Origin: JAWKTV01 sp041398905
GTDB lineage: Bacteria > Planctomycetota > Planctomycetia > Planctomycetales > Planctomycetaceae
NCBI GenBank assembly: GCA_041398905.1
Contig: JAWKTV010000001.1
Span: 1 to 64,000 of the forward strand
Length of the DNA: 64,000 nt
Direction: 5' to 3'
In this document: positions 37,483-46,874 of the stretch, piece after piece
Position numbering within the stretch: the stretch's first letter is position 1
Layout: each line of letters begins with the position of its first letter
The notes under the pieces: generated by a model
What the model was told of the DNA's origin: nothing
The model's database searches: none
Seen by the model: only the letters and a program-made list of their open reading frames with translations
Translations under genes and position numbers: made by a program

Positions 37483-39072
37483 CTATTCCGCCTTGTCCTG
37501 ACTGTCATCCAGTCGCCTCCGCAGTACACCATCCCAACCAGCCAGCCCCTTCACAAAAAGTTCTAACGGTGTCCTGTCACCCCGACTACTTGTAACAAAA
37601 GGCCGTTTGGCGAGTTCGTCAAACGGCTTTCTCTTTTCCACGACGAGAGTTACGTCGCCGAGCATGCGGTTCAAAGATACCGATTCCAGGATCTCGCGTT
37701 TCTGGTCCATCTTTGAACCGCGCCAAATCTGGGCGGCGTTTTGGGCGAACTGGAAGACGCCCAGGGCCGTTCGGACGTCCTCCGGGCCGAGGTCGCCACA
37801 CGTGGCCAACGTCGCGGCCACGGCGGCGGATTCGTCGCGAAGTTGGGTCTGCCTGGCGGCCAGTGTGGCCTCGTCGATCGTCCCCGCCAGGTAGGCGTTC
37901 AGAAGGCGCTCCTGCATCGCTTCGATCTCGCCGGCGCGCTTCTTGTTGCCGATGCGTTGCTGGCGCTGGACGTCGCCGATGTTCCTGAACGCCGCCTGCA
38001 GCGCGGTGCGGAACCACCCGGCGAGATCGTCATCCGGGAGGCGGATCGTTTCCAGGTCCGCGATAATCGCGTCTTCGAGGTCGTCCCGTCGCCAGCGGAC
38101 CGTGGGATGCGTTTCGTCCGGTAGGTTGTTGGCGCAGCGGTAATATTCGTGAACGCGGACCCCGCCGCCGTTCAGTTTCCGCTTAATGCGCTCGCCCGTG
38201 ATCAACGCTCCGCAGTGCTGGCAGGCGAACAGGCCGCCCGCGAACGCGTGATCGATCTTGGCCCGCGTCCGACGGATCTTGCCGTCCAGCAGATCCTGGC
38301 AGATCGCGAACGTCCGCCGATCGATGAGGGGACGGTGCTTTCCCGTGTAGTAGCGCTCCCCCCAGCGGATGTCTCCCACGTAGATGCGGTTCCGCAGCAT
38401 GCGTGACAATGCGGTGCGATGAAACCGGGGATTGCTCTTCTGGTAGGTGTAGCCTTCCCCGGCCAGTTGGTCGGCCAGAGATTCGAACGTGTGCCGGCCA
38501 CTGGCGTACAACTCGAAGGCCCGCACGACCGCCTTCGAGTTTTGCGGATGGGGCCGAATCGGTTCATCCCTTTGGTCCGAGCAGTTCATGTAGCCGTAGG
38601 ACGCAAGTCCGTGTTGCCAGCCCTGGCGACAACGTTCTTCGATCCCCTTCAAAACTTCGGTCCGCAGGTTGTCGCTGTAGTACTGGGCGACAGCCGCCAT
38701 CACATTGAATGACAATGCGCCGGCTGGTCCGGGACCGAACTGGTTCTCGACGAAGGCCAGCGAGATGCCGTGCTGGTCCTCGAGCTCCTGCATGCGGACC
38801 GCGTCCCGCATATTCCGGCAGATGCGGTCGAGCTTGTGGCTCAGGATGGCACGGAGATTCTCGCGTTTCGCGTTCGCCTTCACCCACGCGACCATCTCGT
38901 TGAAAGCCACGCGGGTCGCTCCGCGTTTGGCAGATTCTGCGACCGAGAACTCCCGCACGACCGTCCAGCCGCTCTTCGTGGCCCGTTCTCTCGTCGCCCG
39001 CAGTTGGGCGTCGATCGAGTAGCCCTCCTTCTGCTCCCGCGACGACACGCGCGCCCAGATCACCACATTCAT
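37483..39072 (-). CDS. Large serine recombinase (intact)
   Basis: A 529-residue recombinase. The catalytic domain starts VVIWARVSSREQKEGYSIDA. A Recombinase domain (YGYMNCSDQRD to TALSRMLRNRIYVGDIRWGE) follows, then a zinc ribbon (FACQHCGALITG, EYYRCANNLP) and a coiled coil (AMQERLLNAYLAGTIDEATL). Its C-terminal ~310 codons are a direct repeat of the truncated copy at 52678-53719. It is preceded by the small protein at 39069, whose stop overlaps its ATG. It is the likely integrase of the phage-like island. Confidence 0.95.
   Translation of the reverse strand: MNVVIWARVSSREQKEGYSIDAQLRATRERATKSGWTVVREFSVAESAKRGATRVAFNEMVAWVKANAKRENLRAILSHKLDRICRNMRDAVRMQELEDQHGISLAFVENQFGPGPAGALSFNVMAAVAQYYSDNLRTEVLKGIEERCRQGWQHGLASYGYMNCSDQRDEPIRPHPQNSKAVVRAFELYASGRHTFESLADQLAGEGYTYQKSNPRFHRTALSRMLRNRIYVGDIRWGERYYTGKHRPLIDRRTFAICQDLLDGKIRRTRAKIDHAFAGGLFACQHCGALITGERIKRKLNGGGVRVHEYYRCANNLPDETHPTVRWRRDDLEDAIIADLETIRLPDDDLAGWFRTALQAAFRNIGDVQRQQRIGNKKRAGEIEAMQERLLNAYLAGTIDEATLAARQTQLRDESAAVAATLATCGDLGPEDVRTALGVFQFAQNAAQIWRGSKMDQKREILESVSLNRMLGDVTLVVEKRKPFDELAKRPFVTSSRGDRTPLELFVKGLAGWDGVLRRRLDDSQDKAE
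37584..38503 (-). repeat. Direct repeat copy A (recombinase 3' part)
   Basis: A 920-base stretch colinear and without length change with 52800-53719. The first ~225 bases (from GACTACTTGTAACAAA) differ at only about six positions; divergence rises further on. Outside the shared GACTACTTGTAACAAA edge the two copies are unrelated. Confidence 0.85.
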
Positions 39073-39305
39073 GTCTCGTCCTTTCTGCTTCCAAGGAGTG
39101 CCTCTGAAAACCGTTTGACGTTCATCAGGATTTCGACGGCGTCGTCCGCGTCGAGGGGCTGTTCGTACCGAGGCGACCAGGCCGCGAGCGTGGCGCGCAG
39201 CAGGTCATCGGTGATCCAATCCATCGATAACGGACGTGGTCCGTCGCGACTCACTGATGGCTCAGGTTCGCGCTGAAGTCCAGCGATGTTGGCGGAGCTT
39301 TCCAT
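39069..39305 (-). CDS. Small recombinase-associated protein
   Basis: A 78-residue protein with GGGAA upstream; its stop overlaps the recombinase ATG. The C-terminal half (MDWITDDLLRATLAAWSPRY, then DADDAVEILMNVKRFSEAL) is homologous to the protein at 1499-1711, which is also near a large serine recombinase. A role as a recombination accessory or directionality factor is inferred from this repeated pairing. Confidence 0.75.
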   Translation of the reverse strand: MESSANIAGLQREPEPSVSRDGPRPLSMDWITDDLLRATLAAWSPRYEQPLDADDAVEILMNVKRFSEALLGSRKDET

Positions 39306-39320
39306 GACCGGATTCCCCCG

Positions 39321-39854
39321 CTATTCAGCGTCGATCGGGTTGAACCCGGCGGCGGCGAGTTGTTCCCGAATCGCTGTGACGAGTCGGTTGGCGCGATGCC
39401 ATCCCATCCGGAGCTCTTCCGCAATCCCCTTCGTCGACAGTCCCTCCATCAGCAGGCGGCAGACGCGCTGCAGCTCCTCATCCATCGCGCCAATGGCCGC
39501 TTCGACTTCGCCGCTCAGGACACGCTCTTCTCCGGCGCGTTCCTGTTGGCACGGTCCGTCATCACATCCCTGGTACTCGGCCGCCAGTTGCTCGGCCGCG
39601 CGCTCGATCAGTCCGCGGTACCGGCGATTGGTCCGCTTCAGCAACTTGAGTCGTCGATCGATGACGGTCGTCAACGCGGTCGTCTCGGTCGCTCCGTTCG
39701 ACTTCTCCGGGGCGTACTCGAACTCGAGCACGGCCAGCATCACTTCTTGCACGGCGTCTTCGAGGTCGTGTCGCCGAAAGCCCAGCAGGCGCGCCCGGCT
39801 CTTGATCAAGTTCAGTTTGTCATCCAGCGACAGTTGTTGGGCTTCGTGTGTCAT
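39321..39854 (-). CDS. Sigma-70-like regulator
   Basis: About 177 residues from the ATG at 39854 (MTHEAQQLSLDDKLNLIKSR). A region-2-like part reads GFRRHDLEDAVQEVMLAVLE. A region-4 helix-turn-helix lies at the end (GLSTKGIAEELRMGWHRANR). Such small sigma-like proteins occur in mobile elements of planctomycetes and may switch element genes on. It is transcribed toward the recombinase and may control it. Confidence 0.75.
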   Translation of the reverse strand: MTHEAQQLSLDDKLNLIKSRARLLGFRRHDLEDAVQEVMLAVLEFEYAPEKSNGATETTALTTVIDRRLKLLKRTNRRYRGLIERAAEQLAAEYQGCDDGPCQQERAGEERVLSGEVEAAIGAMDEELQRVCRLLMEGLSTKGIAEELRMGWHRANRLVTAIREQLAAAGFNPIDAE

Positions 39855-40169
39855 CTCGCGTTTCTCCGCTCTTGGTTGGAATCGCGATCGGCACCATGCC
39901 GACCACGCGAGCGGATTCTGCGAGTGCATCAGGGCCACGATCTCTGGCCATTCGCATGGGCCTCGAAAACCAACATTGGCCCGATGTCAGCCCACGATTG
40001 GCAATGTGGACCCAATATTGGTTTCACATTGGAAAGTGACACTGATGCGTTTCCGTAAGTGACTTTGCGGGCCGACCGGCGCGCCGAAGCGGTCTGCGGT
40101 GAATAACTCCTTAGGAAGGCACGCACGACGTCGAACGCGACACGGCGGCCACGAAACCTAAGGGACGCC
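39855..40169. promoter_or_regulatory. Divergent control region with CCAAYATTGG boxes
   Basis: A 315-base spacer between two divergent sigma-like genes. It contains the perfect palindrome CCAATATTGG (40012-40021), its near match CCAACATTGG (39970-39979; 42 bases apart) and partial copies GATTGGCAATG (39996-40006) and CACATTGG (40026-40033). This cluster probably binds a dimeric regulator of both operons. Confidence 0.65.
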
Positions 40170-40716
40170 ATGAGCGATTCACCATTTGGTCACCAGAGTC
40201 GACGCGGCGATTGCTACGCCACGTGGTACACCGCCAAGAAAGCGACGGACCTGGCCGGCAAGTGTGGCTTCCGTGAGGACGAGGTCGACGACCTGGCTCA
40301 GGAGTTGAGGCTGTACCTGCTGCGAAACTGGTCTGCCTTCGATGCCGGTAAGAGCCAGGCATCACCTTCATCCACCGGATGGTGAATGTCCGGGCGCAGG
40401 AGTTGATTCGAGAGCGTCGCTCTCCCAAACGCGATTATCGCGTCGAACGGCCGTTGTCCGCGGCGGCAGAGCACGGTCGCCTGGATGGAGTCCGCGGGCA
40501 ACCGGATCGCAGCGATCACGAACGCACCGAGCTCCGCGCGGACTGCGTGACGGTCCTGGCGTTGCTTCCGGCCGAGTTACGTCGCGTCGCTGAACTCTTG
40601 CGGGAGATGACGCCCACTGCGGCAGCACGAGCGTCGGCATTCCCGAATCGACCATGCGACGTCGTGTCGCCGAGCTTCGAGAGCGTTTCATCGCCGCTGG
40701 TTATGGCCATGCCTGA
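40170..40716 (+). CDS. Sigma-70-like regulator, second (frameshifted)
   Basis: Starts MSDSPFGHQSRRGDCYATWY. Region-2-like FREDEVDDLAQELRLYLLRN, then across a frame change near 40365 RMVNVRAQELIRERRSPKRD. A second change near 40625 gives the C-terminal helix-turn-helix IPESTMRRRVAELRERFIAA. About 180 residues. It heads the rightward replication module and likely activates it. Confidence 0.7.
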
Positions 40717-40759
40717 CTTCCTTACCAATCAGACTTTCCACTCTTCACGAGGACGTTCG

Positions 40760-41520
40760 ATGGAATTGATGAGTCGTATTCAGACTGGCCGGCCGGCTGC
40801 ACCGCGGCGAGTGATGCTGGCCGGAGTGCATGGCATCGGGAAGTCGACGTTCGGGCGATGGCCCCCAGCCCGATCTTCATCCAGACGGAGGATGGGCTGG
40901 GGAATCTCGATTGCGCCCGGTTTCCGCTGGCCGAGGCGTTCGACGACGTGATGGCGGCCATCATGGCGCTCTACTCGGAAGGCCATGACTTCAAGACCGT
41001 GGTGATCGACAGTCTCGACTGGCTCGAACGGATGATCTGGGCCAAGGTCGTCCGCGATCGTGGTCCGCAGAACAAGACCAAGGTCGAGAACATCGAGGAC
41101 TTCGGTTTCGCTCGGGGCTACACCTACGCCGTCGACCACTGGAAGGAAGTCCTCGACGGCCTCAACGCCCTCCGCAATGAGCGTGGCATGATGGTCGTGC
41201 TGATCGCCCACGCCAAGATAGAGCGATTCGAGAACCCCGAGACAGACGCCTACGACCGCTATTCGCCGCGTCTGAACAAGCACGCTTCGGCGCTGGTGCA
41301 GGAGTGGTGCGATGAGGTGCTGTTCGCGATGTACAAGGTCCACACCAAGCAGACCGACGAAGGGTTCGACAAGACGCGGACCCGTGGCATCGGCACCGGC
41401 GACCGCATCCTGCGGACCACCGAGCGACCGGCGCACATGGCGAAGAATCGCCTGAATCTGCCCGAAGAGATGCCGCTCGACTTCCGCTCATACGCGGAAC
41501 ACCTCGACCAGGCTGCCTGA
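40760..41520 (+). CDS. Sak4-like phage ATPase (frameshifted)
   Basis: About 250 residues starting MELMSRIQTGRPAAPRRVML. Walker A is AGVHGIGKSTFG. After a frame change near 40855 the sequence runs PIFIQTEDGLGNLDCARFPL, with Walker B as KTVVIDSLDWLERM and MMVVLIAHAKIERFENP. These are features of the RecA-like AAA_24 ATPases used by phages for single-strand annealing recombination. It is followed by the DUF669 partner typical of such modules. Confidence 0.85.
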
Positions 41521-41632
41521 AACTCGCCACGCGATTTCGTGACCAAGCGGGCAGCGAACGCTCAGTGTGGCACGAAGAGAATGTTCGCCGCGTGGTCTTC
41601 TCTCATTCTCACTTCAACCCGAGGACTCTCGC

Positions 41633-42114
41633 ATGGCCGATCTCCGGGGCTTTGATGCCCAGACCGTGGAACCGAACGACTCGTTCGATCCGATCCCGAA
41701 CGGCGACTACCTGTGCATCATCACCGCGTCGGAGATGAAACCGACCAAGGCTGGTGACGGGGCCTATCTCGAACTGGAAATGCAGGTGCTCGAAGGACCG
41801 TACCAAGGCCGCAAGCTCTGGGATCGGCTGAATCTGAACAACGCCAACGACACGGCGGTCAAGATCGCCAAGGGAACGTTGTCGGCGATCTGCCGGGCCG
41901 TCGGCGTGCTGCAGCCGAAGGACAGCTGCGAGCTGCATGATCTGCCCATGCTGGTGAAGGTCGCGTGCAAGAAACGCGATGACACCGACGAACTGACCAA
42001 TGTCGTCAAGGGCTACAGGAAGCGAGTCGGCATCGTGACTCCGGTCGCTGCGCTCGCCTCCGCTCCGGCCAAGGCCGCGAGCAACCCGACCACGCCGCCG
42101 GGAAGCGGACGTGA
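41633..42114 (+). CDS. DUF669-type phage protein
   Basis: About 160 residues (MADLRGFDAQTVEPNDSFDP; NGDYLCIITASEMKPTKAGD; GRKLWDRLNLNNANDTAVKI; ELHDLPMLVKVACKKRDD). DUF669 proteins sit beside Sak-type ATPases in phages and probably bind single-stranded DNA. As sequenced, the frame reads into rusA; a single-base change near 42100 gives a stop at 42112-42114 after AGKRT. Confidence 0.82.
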
Positions 42115-42172
42115 GCCCGTCGCCTGGGGACAACTCTTTGTCCTTCCTCACAGTGCGACGGATGCGGTAGCC

Positions 42173-42686
42173 GTGCTGCGGTTTGTGCTGCCGTTCCCGC
42201 CGAGCGTCAACCGGTATTACCGGAGTATTGGCTACTGCACGCTCCTCAGCCGCGAGGGTCGAGCCTACGCGCAGCGGTGTGCGCCTCCTCGCGGGGCGGG
42301 TCGGCCAGCCTCTTGCTGGCCTGCTTGAAGTTCAGCTTGATCTGTTTCCGCCAGACGCCCGACGGCGCGACTGGGACAACTTTCAGAAGGGTGTCTGGGA
42401 TTCGCTCCAGCATGCCGGGGTCTATCTCGACGACAGCCAGGTCAAACGAGCCGTCATCGAACTGTATCCGCCCAGTCGCCAGTCCCGCGCCGAAGTCGCG
42501 ATCGCCCCGTACATCCCTTCCATCGAAGAAGACCGACCATGCCCAGCATCGTTCACCAGCATGACCTGGAAGACTTCGAACGCTTCGACCCCGACGACGG
42601 GGACGACCCCCACGACCAGCAGTTCAAGGTCACGTCCCCCGAAGGGACCGAAGAGGTCTATTCGCCTGACGAAGCGTTCGACCTGA
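42173..42686 (+). CDS. RusA-like Holliday junction resolvase (frameshifted)
   Basis: GTG start at 42173: VLRFVLPFPPSVNRYYRSIG, then across a frame change near 42280 LDLFPPDARRRDWDNFQKGV, WDSLQHAGVYLDDSQVKRAV and ELYPPSRQSRAEVAIAPY. The Asp residues of DWDN and LDDSQ are the RusA catalytic signature. As read, the frame overlaps the next gene to 42686, but the protein probably ends near 42540; a missed indel is likely. Confidence 0.82.
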
Positions 42687-42784
42687 TCTGCGACCTCCTC
42701 ACCGAGCAATTCTGGGAGTGGTTCGAAGATCCCAATCGCAGTCGTCGCTTCAAGCCCCGCATCAAAGTTTACGAGGTCTGGTAA
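42539..42784 (+). CDS. Small acidic protein of the replication module
   Basis: An 81-residue protein starting MPSIVHQHDLEDFERFDPDD, with the helical part EAFDLICDLLTEQFWEWFED. Strongly acidic. It lies between rusA and the helicase, ends 2 nt before the helicase GTG, and is probably co-translated. Function unknown. Confidence 0.6.
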   Translation: MPSIVHQHDLEDFERFDPDDGDDPHDQQFKVTSPEGTEEVYSPDEAFDLICDLLTEQFWEWFEDPNRSRRFKPRIKVYEVW

Positions 42785-42786
42785 AC

Positions 42787-44470
42787 GTGCTGACTCTTCG
42801 TCCCTATCAGCAGCAGGCCGTCGATGCGGTGTACCAGCACCTGCGGGCGCGGGATGACAATCCCGTCGTGGTGATCCCAACCGGCGGCGGCAAGACCCCG
42901 GTCATGGCCACGATCTGCCGGGACGCCGTCCAGACCTGGAACGGCCGCGTCCTGATCCTGGCCCATGTCAAAGAACTACTGCAGCAGTCGGTCGACAAGC
43001 TGAAGCAGGTCTGTCCGGAGCTGCCAGTCGGGGTCTATTCGGCGGGCCTCAAGCGGCGCGACACGGAGCACGCCGTGATCGTGGCCGGCATCCAGTCCGT
43101 TTACAAACGGGCGTGCGAACTCGATGCGTTCGATCTGATCCTCGTGGACGAATGCCATCTGATCCCCGCCGATTGGTGAAGGGATGTATCGGCAGTTTCT
43201 GTCCGAGGCACGGGTCTTGAACCCGCAGGTCCGCGTCGTAGGGTTCACCGCGACGCCGTTTCGACTGGATGCCGGCCCGATCTGCCGTGAGGACCACTTC
43301 CTTAACACGGTCTGCTACGAAGTCGGCGTCCGGCAACTGATTGCTGACGGCTTTTTGTCGCCGTTGATCTCGAAGGCGGGGATCGCGAAGGTCGACACGA
43401 GCCAACTGCACGCCCGTGCTGGTGAGTTCGTCGCGGCTGCAGCTGAAGCCGCGATGGACGACGCGGCTCTGGTCGAAGCGGCCTGCGCCGAGGTGGCCGA
43501 GATCACGCGAGACCGTCGCTCGGTGCTGATCTTCGCCAGTGGTGTGCAGCATGGGAAGCATGTCTGCCAAGTGCTGGCGGAGAAACATGGCATCGACTGC
43601 GGGTTCGTCTGTGGCGAGACGCCGGATGGCGAACGGGACCAGTTGCTCTCACGGTTCCGCGGCGAGCAACAGGGACTGTTTCAGCAGTCACCGCTGAAGT
43701 ACCTGTGCAACGTCAACGTGTTGACTACGGGATTCGACGCTCCGAACGTCGACTGCGTCGTGCTGCTCAGGCCGACGTTGTCGGCAGGACTGTATTACCA
43801 GATGGTCGGCCGCGGGTTCCGACTGCATCCCGGCAAAGCGAATTGCCTGGTGCTCGACTATGGCGGCAACGTGCTGCGGCATGGCCCGGTCGACCAATTG
43901 CAGGTCATCGAGAAGCGCGGCGAAGGGACCGGTGAAGCTCCAGCCAAAGAATGCCCGTCGTGCCGAGCGCTGATCGCTCCGGCGTATTCGAACTGTCCGC
44001 AGTGCGGACACGCGTTCCCGCCGCCGGAACGCAAGAAGCATGAATCGCAAGCGTCGAAGGCCGGAGTTCTGTCCGGCCAGGTGACCGACTGCGAATACGA
44101 AGTCCGCGACATCACGTACAGCGTTCACACTAAGAAGGACGCGGACGAGTCGGCCCCCCGGACCCTGCGGGTCGATTACCGGCTCGGACTCGACTACTGG
44201 GTCAGCGAATGGATCTGCTTCGAGCACACCGGCTGGGCCCGGCGCAAAGCCGAGCAATGGTGGAAGATCCGCTCGCCTGATCCCGTGCCCGACTCGGCCC
44301 AGCACGCCGCCGATCTGGCCAGCGCCGGCGCGCTGGCGCATACGGAGTGCGTAACCGTGCGTTCGGTCGCCGGCGAAAAGTTCGAACGGATCATCGCCTG
44401 CAAACTCGGCCCCAAGCCCGAACCGAGTCCGTTGTATGCGGGGATTGATCTCGATGATGTCCCGTTCTGA
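42787..44470 (+). CDS. SF2 DEAD/DEAH helicase with C-terminal zinc ribbon
   Basis: About 560 residues from a GTG start. Motif I is VVVIPTGGGKTPVMATICRD, motif II is DLILVDECHLI, motif III is VRVVGFTATPFRLD, and motif VI is YYQMVGRGFRLHPGKANCLV. A zinc ribbon (KECPSCRALIAP, NCPQCGHAFPPPE) and a domain of unknown role follow. One frame change near 43180. Helicases of this type unwind DNA during phage replication. Confidence 0.92.
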
Positions 44471-44564
44471 CCGAATCGACCCGAACAGCGCTTGATGTCT
44501 CTCCGGTTTCATGGCTCATGTGTCACACACGAACGATTGTCCGCCTGACACCGGAGCCACGACC

Positions 44565-44819
44565 ATGAAGAACCCGAACCGGCCCGCCGCCGAACGACCC
44601 CTGCGCGAGATCTTCCGCACGATGGATGCCCATCGGGCACAGGCCATCCGCGAGGCGTACTACAAGGCGGTCGAGGGACTCAGCACGCTGGCCGAAACGC
44701 TGGAGATCGCGGACGCCGAGATGGGCAGCCCGCACGACCACGCCCTGATCCACGAACACCTGATCGCCTGCCAGGCGATCGACGCCATGAAGGCCAGCCT
44801 GCTCGGACGCATCCTCTGA
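44565..44819 (+). CDS. Small helical phage-module protein
   Basis: An 84-residue protein starting MKNPNRPAAERPLREIFRTM. It is helical (IREAYYKAVEGLSTLAETLE; LIACQAIDAMKASLLGRIL). A start at 44511 is possible but lacks a better ribosome site. Function unknown. Confidence 0.5.
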   Translation: MKNPNRPAAERPLREIFRTMDAHRAQAIREAYYKAVEGLSTLAETLEIADAEMGSPHDHALIHEHLIACQAIDAMKASLLGRIL

Positions 44820-44861
44820 GACGCGGCCGGGCAGCGTACTGCCGCTCCTGCCCGGTGACCG

Positions 44862-45176
44862 ATGCCCGATTTCTGGACGATGAACGTCCACGAATGTCCG
44901 CGCTGTGGATCGTCTCTCCGCTTCGGCAGGGACATCCACGAATGCGGACCGCGTGACGACTCCCACGTCCGGTACAACCTCGCGACCACGGACGAAGAAA
45001 AAGCCGCGCTGTCCGAGGCGGTCCGTCGGGTGCATGGGATCGACGAGTCGTTCTGGTACCGCAACCGGCCCGAGGTGCTGGCCATCGTCCAGCGCCTGCG
45101 GCGTGATGGTCATCCCGATCCGAACGTGCTGGCCGGCGTCACGCCTCAACCGTCCGACAAACCAGTTCGAGGATAA
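44862..45176 (+). CDS. Small protein with N-terminal zinc-ribbon-like motif
   Basis: A 104-residue protein. MNVHECPRCGSSLRFGRDIH followed by ECGPRD gives a CxxC plus downstream Cys. The helical rest reads EEKAALSEAVRRVHGIDESF and IVQRLRRDGHPDPNVLAGVT. It ends 3 nt before the phosphoesterase. Function unknown. Confidence 0.55.
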   Translation: MPDFWTMNVHECPRCGSSLRFGRDIHECGPRDDSHVRYNLATTDEEKAALSEAVRRVHGIDESFWYRNRPEVLAIVQRLRRDGHPDPNVLAGVTPQPSDKPVRG

Positions 45177-45179
45177 CGC

Positions 45180-45856
45180 TTGGCCCGAGTCCTTGTCATT
45201 GGCGACACCCATTGCCCCGGCATGCGGACCGGCTACGTCGATTTCCTGAAACGTGTGGCGGCTGACTACGCGGTCAACCGTGTGGTGCATATCGGCGACC
45301 TCGTCGACTGGGCATCAATCTCGTATCACGAGAAAAGTCCCGGCCTGAGGAACGCCACGCTGGAATACGCCCGCGCCAAACGACAGGTCGCCACACTCTC
45401 GAAGCGTTCCCCAATACCGACTGGCTGATTGGGAATCACGATGCCGACCGAGCGGCAGGCCGTCACGGCGGGGCTGCCGCCGGAACTGCCCGCGATTACG
45501 GCGACATGTGGAACGTCGACTGGGTGATCCATCCCCGGTTCACCAAGCTGCTGATCGACGGTGTGATTTACTCGCATGGCGATAGCGGTCGCAGTGGCCA
45601 GGACGCGGCGTTCCAACAGGCTCGCGACAATTTCCGCTCCACCGTCATCGGGCATTTTCACAACCAGGCCGGTGTTCGCTGGTGGGCCAACCCCGAATTC
45701 CGGGTCTTTGGCCTCTCGGTCGGCTGCGGCATCGACGCCAGTCGGATGCAGTTCGAATACGGCCGCAAGTTCGCGCATAAGCCGCTCCTGGGTTGCGGCG
45801 TCGTGCTCAACGGCAAGCAGGCCTACTTCGAGCCGTGGCTGCTGCGCTCGCGCTGA
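45180..45856 (+). CDS. Phage-type calcineurin-like phosphoesterase
   Basis: About 225 residues from a TTG start (VLVIGDTHCPGMRTGYVDFL). Motifs: VVHIGDLVDWASISYHE, then across a frame change near 45410 TDWLIGNHDADRA, VIYSHGDSG and TVIGHFHNQAG. It is unrelated in detail to the phosphoesterase at 29610. Phage copies of this family are often single-strand nucleases or phosphodiesterases; function here unassigned. Confidence 0.83.
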
Positions 45857-45889
45857 TTCTCCCGCTTCGTTTCACCAAAGGACCACTGC

Positions 45890-46304
45890 ATGATGATCAC
45901 GTTGACCGTGCTGAAGCCCGTTCGCGTCGTCCCGAAGAAGACCGCCGCCGAGCCTGCGCTGCTGATTTACATCGCCGCGCCGTACACGCAGCCCGATCCG
46001 GTCGCGAACACCCACGGTGTGATCCGCATCGCCGATGCACTCTCGCCGCCGGGTTCACGCCACTGATCCCTCATTTGACGCTGGCTTGGCAGTCGTCTCG
46101 CCCAAGCCCTACGAGACCTGGCTCGAATACGACCGGGAACTGCTGGCCCGCTGCGACGCCGTTCTGCGCGTCCCTGGCTACTCGGTCGGAGCGACGCGCG
46201 AAACGCACTTTGCCGAGCGAATGAACCTGCCCGTGATTCGTCCGTGGTCCGCCTCGCCGGAAGATTGCGTCGAGGCCGTCCGCGCATGGCAGACCGGGGA
46301 ATGA
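45890..46304 (+). CDS. DUF4406/nucleoside deoxyribosyltransferase-like protein (frameshifted)
   Basis: Starts MMITLTVLKPVRVVPKKTAA. The fold signature is LLIYIAAPYTQPDP, then across frame changes near 46045 and 46085 FTPLIPHLTLAW, ETWLEYDRELLARCDAVLRV and YSVGATRETHFAERMNLPV. These small proteins probably act on nucleosides or nucleotides in phage replication modules. The stop overlaps the next ATG. Confidence 0.75.
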
Positions 46305-46870
46305 TCTGCGATCGCTGCCGTACCGACTTCGAGGCCGCCGATTCGATCGGGAGCGACTTCGCCCTGTGCCAGGACTGCTGGGAACACGACTGTTCCCGGC
46401 AATGGTGGGCGCTGGTCGCGCTGCTGGGGAATGCCGAGGAACCAAACGTGATGACCGAACACGATTTGCCACGCATCTATGACCCGGACGGTGAGAATCC
46501 GAAGGATCGGATCGGCGAGATGAAGCCGCCGTTGCATCTCATTCCGCCGGCGGCCGAGGTGCTGGAAGCGGTCGTGATGGGACTCGGTGCCCGCAAACAC
46601 GGTCCCTTCAACTGGCGATCGGCCAAGGTCCGGGCCACGGTCTACATCGCGGCCGCCAAACGGCATCTCGCACAGTGGCTCGATGGGAACGATGACGACG
46701 CGGAAAGCAGCGTTTCGCATCTGGCCCATGCACGGGCCTGCCTGGGGATTCTGCTGGATGCTCAGGCGACCGGAAACATGGTGGATGACCGCCCTCCGCC
46801 GGGAGCGGCCACGGAGCTGATCCAGCAGCACACAGGGAGACCGCAGATGGCTCGGGAATCGGGGCAGTAA
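46301..46870 (+). CDS. DUF5664-like (dATP/dGTP diphosphohydrolase type) protein
   Basis: About 189 residues. The first 45 residues form a zinc ribbon (MICDRCRTDFEAADSIGSDF, CQDCWEHDC). The second part carries NPKDRIGEMKPPLHLIPPAA and FNWRSAKVRATVYIAAAKRH, matching the DUF5664 domain linked to deoxynucleotide hydrolysis. A separate start at 46451 is possible, in which case this is two genes joined. A role in nucleotide-pool control would fit the module. Confidence 0.72.
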   Translation: MICDRCRTDFEAADSIGSDFALCQDCWEHDCSRQWWALVALLGNAEEPNVMTEHDLPRIYDPDGENPKDRIGEMKPPLHLIPPAAEVLEAVVMGLGARKHGPFNWRSAKVRATVYIAAAKRHLAQWLDGNDDDAESSVSHLAHARACLGILLDAQATGNMVDDRPPPGAATELIQQHTGRPQMARESGQ

Positions 46871-46874
46871 TCGC

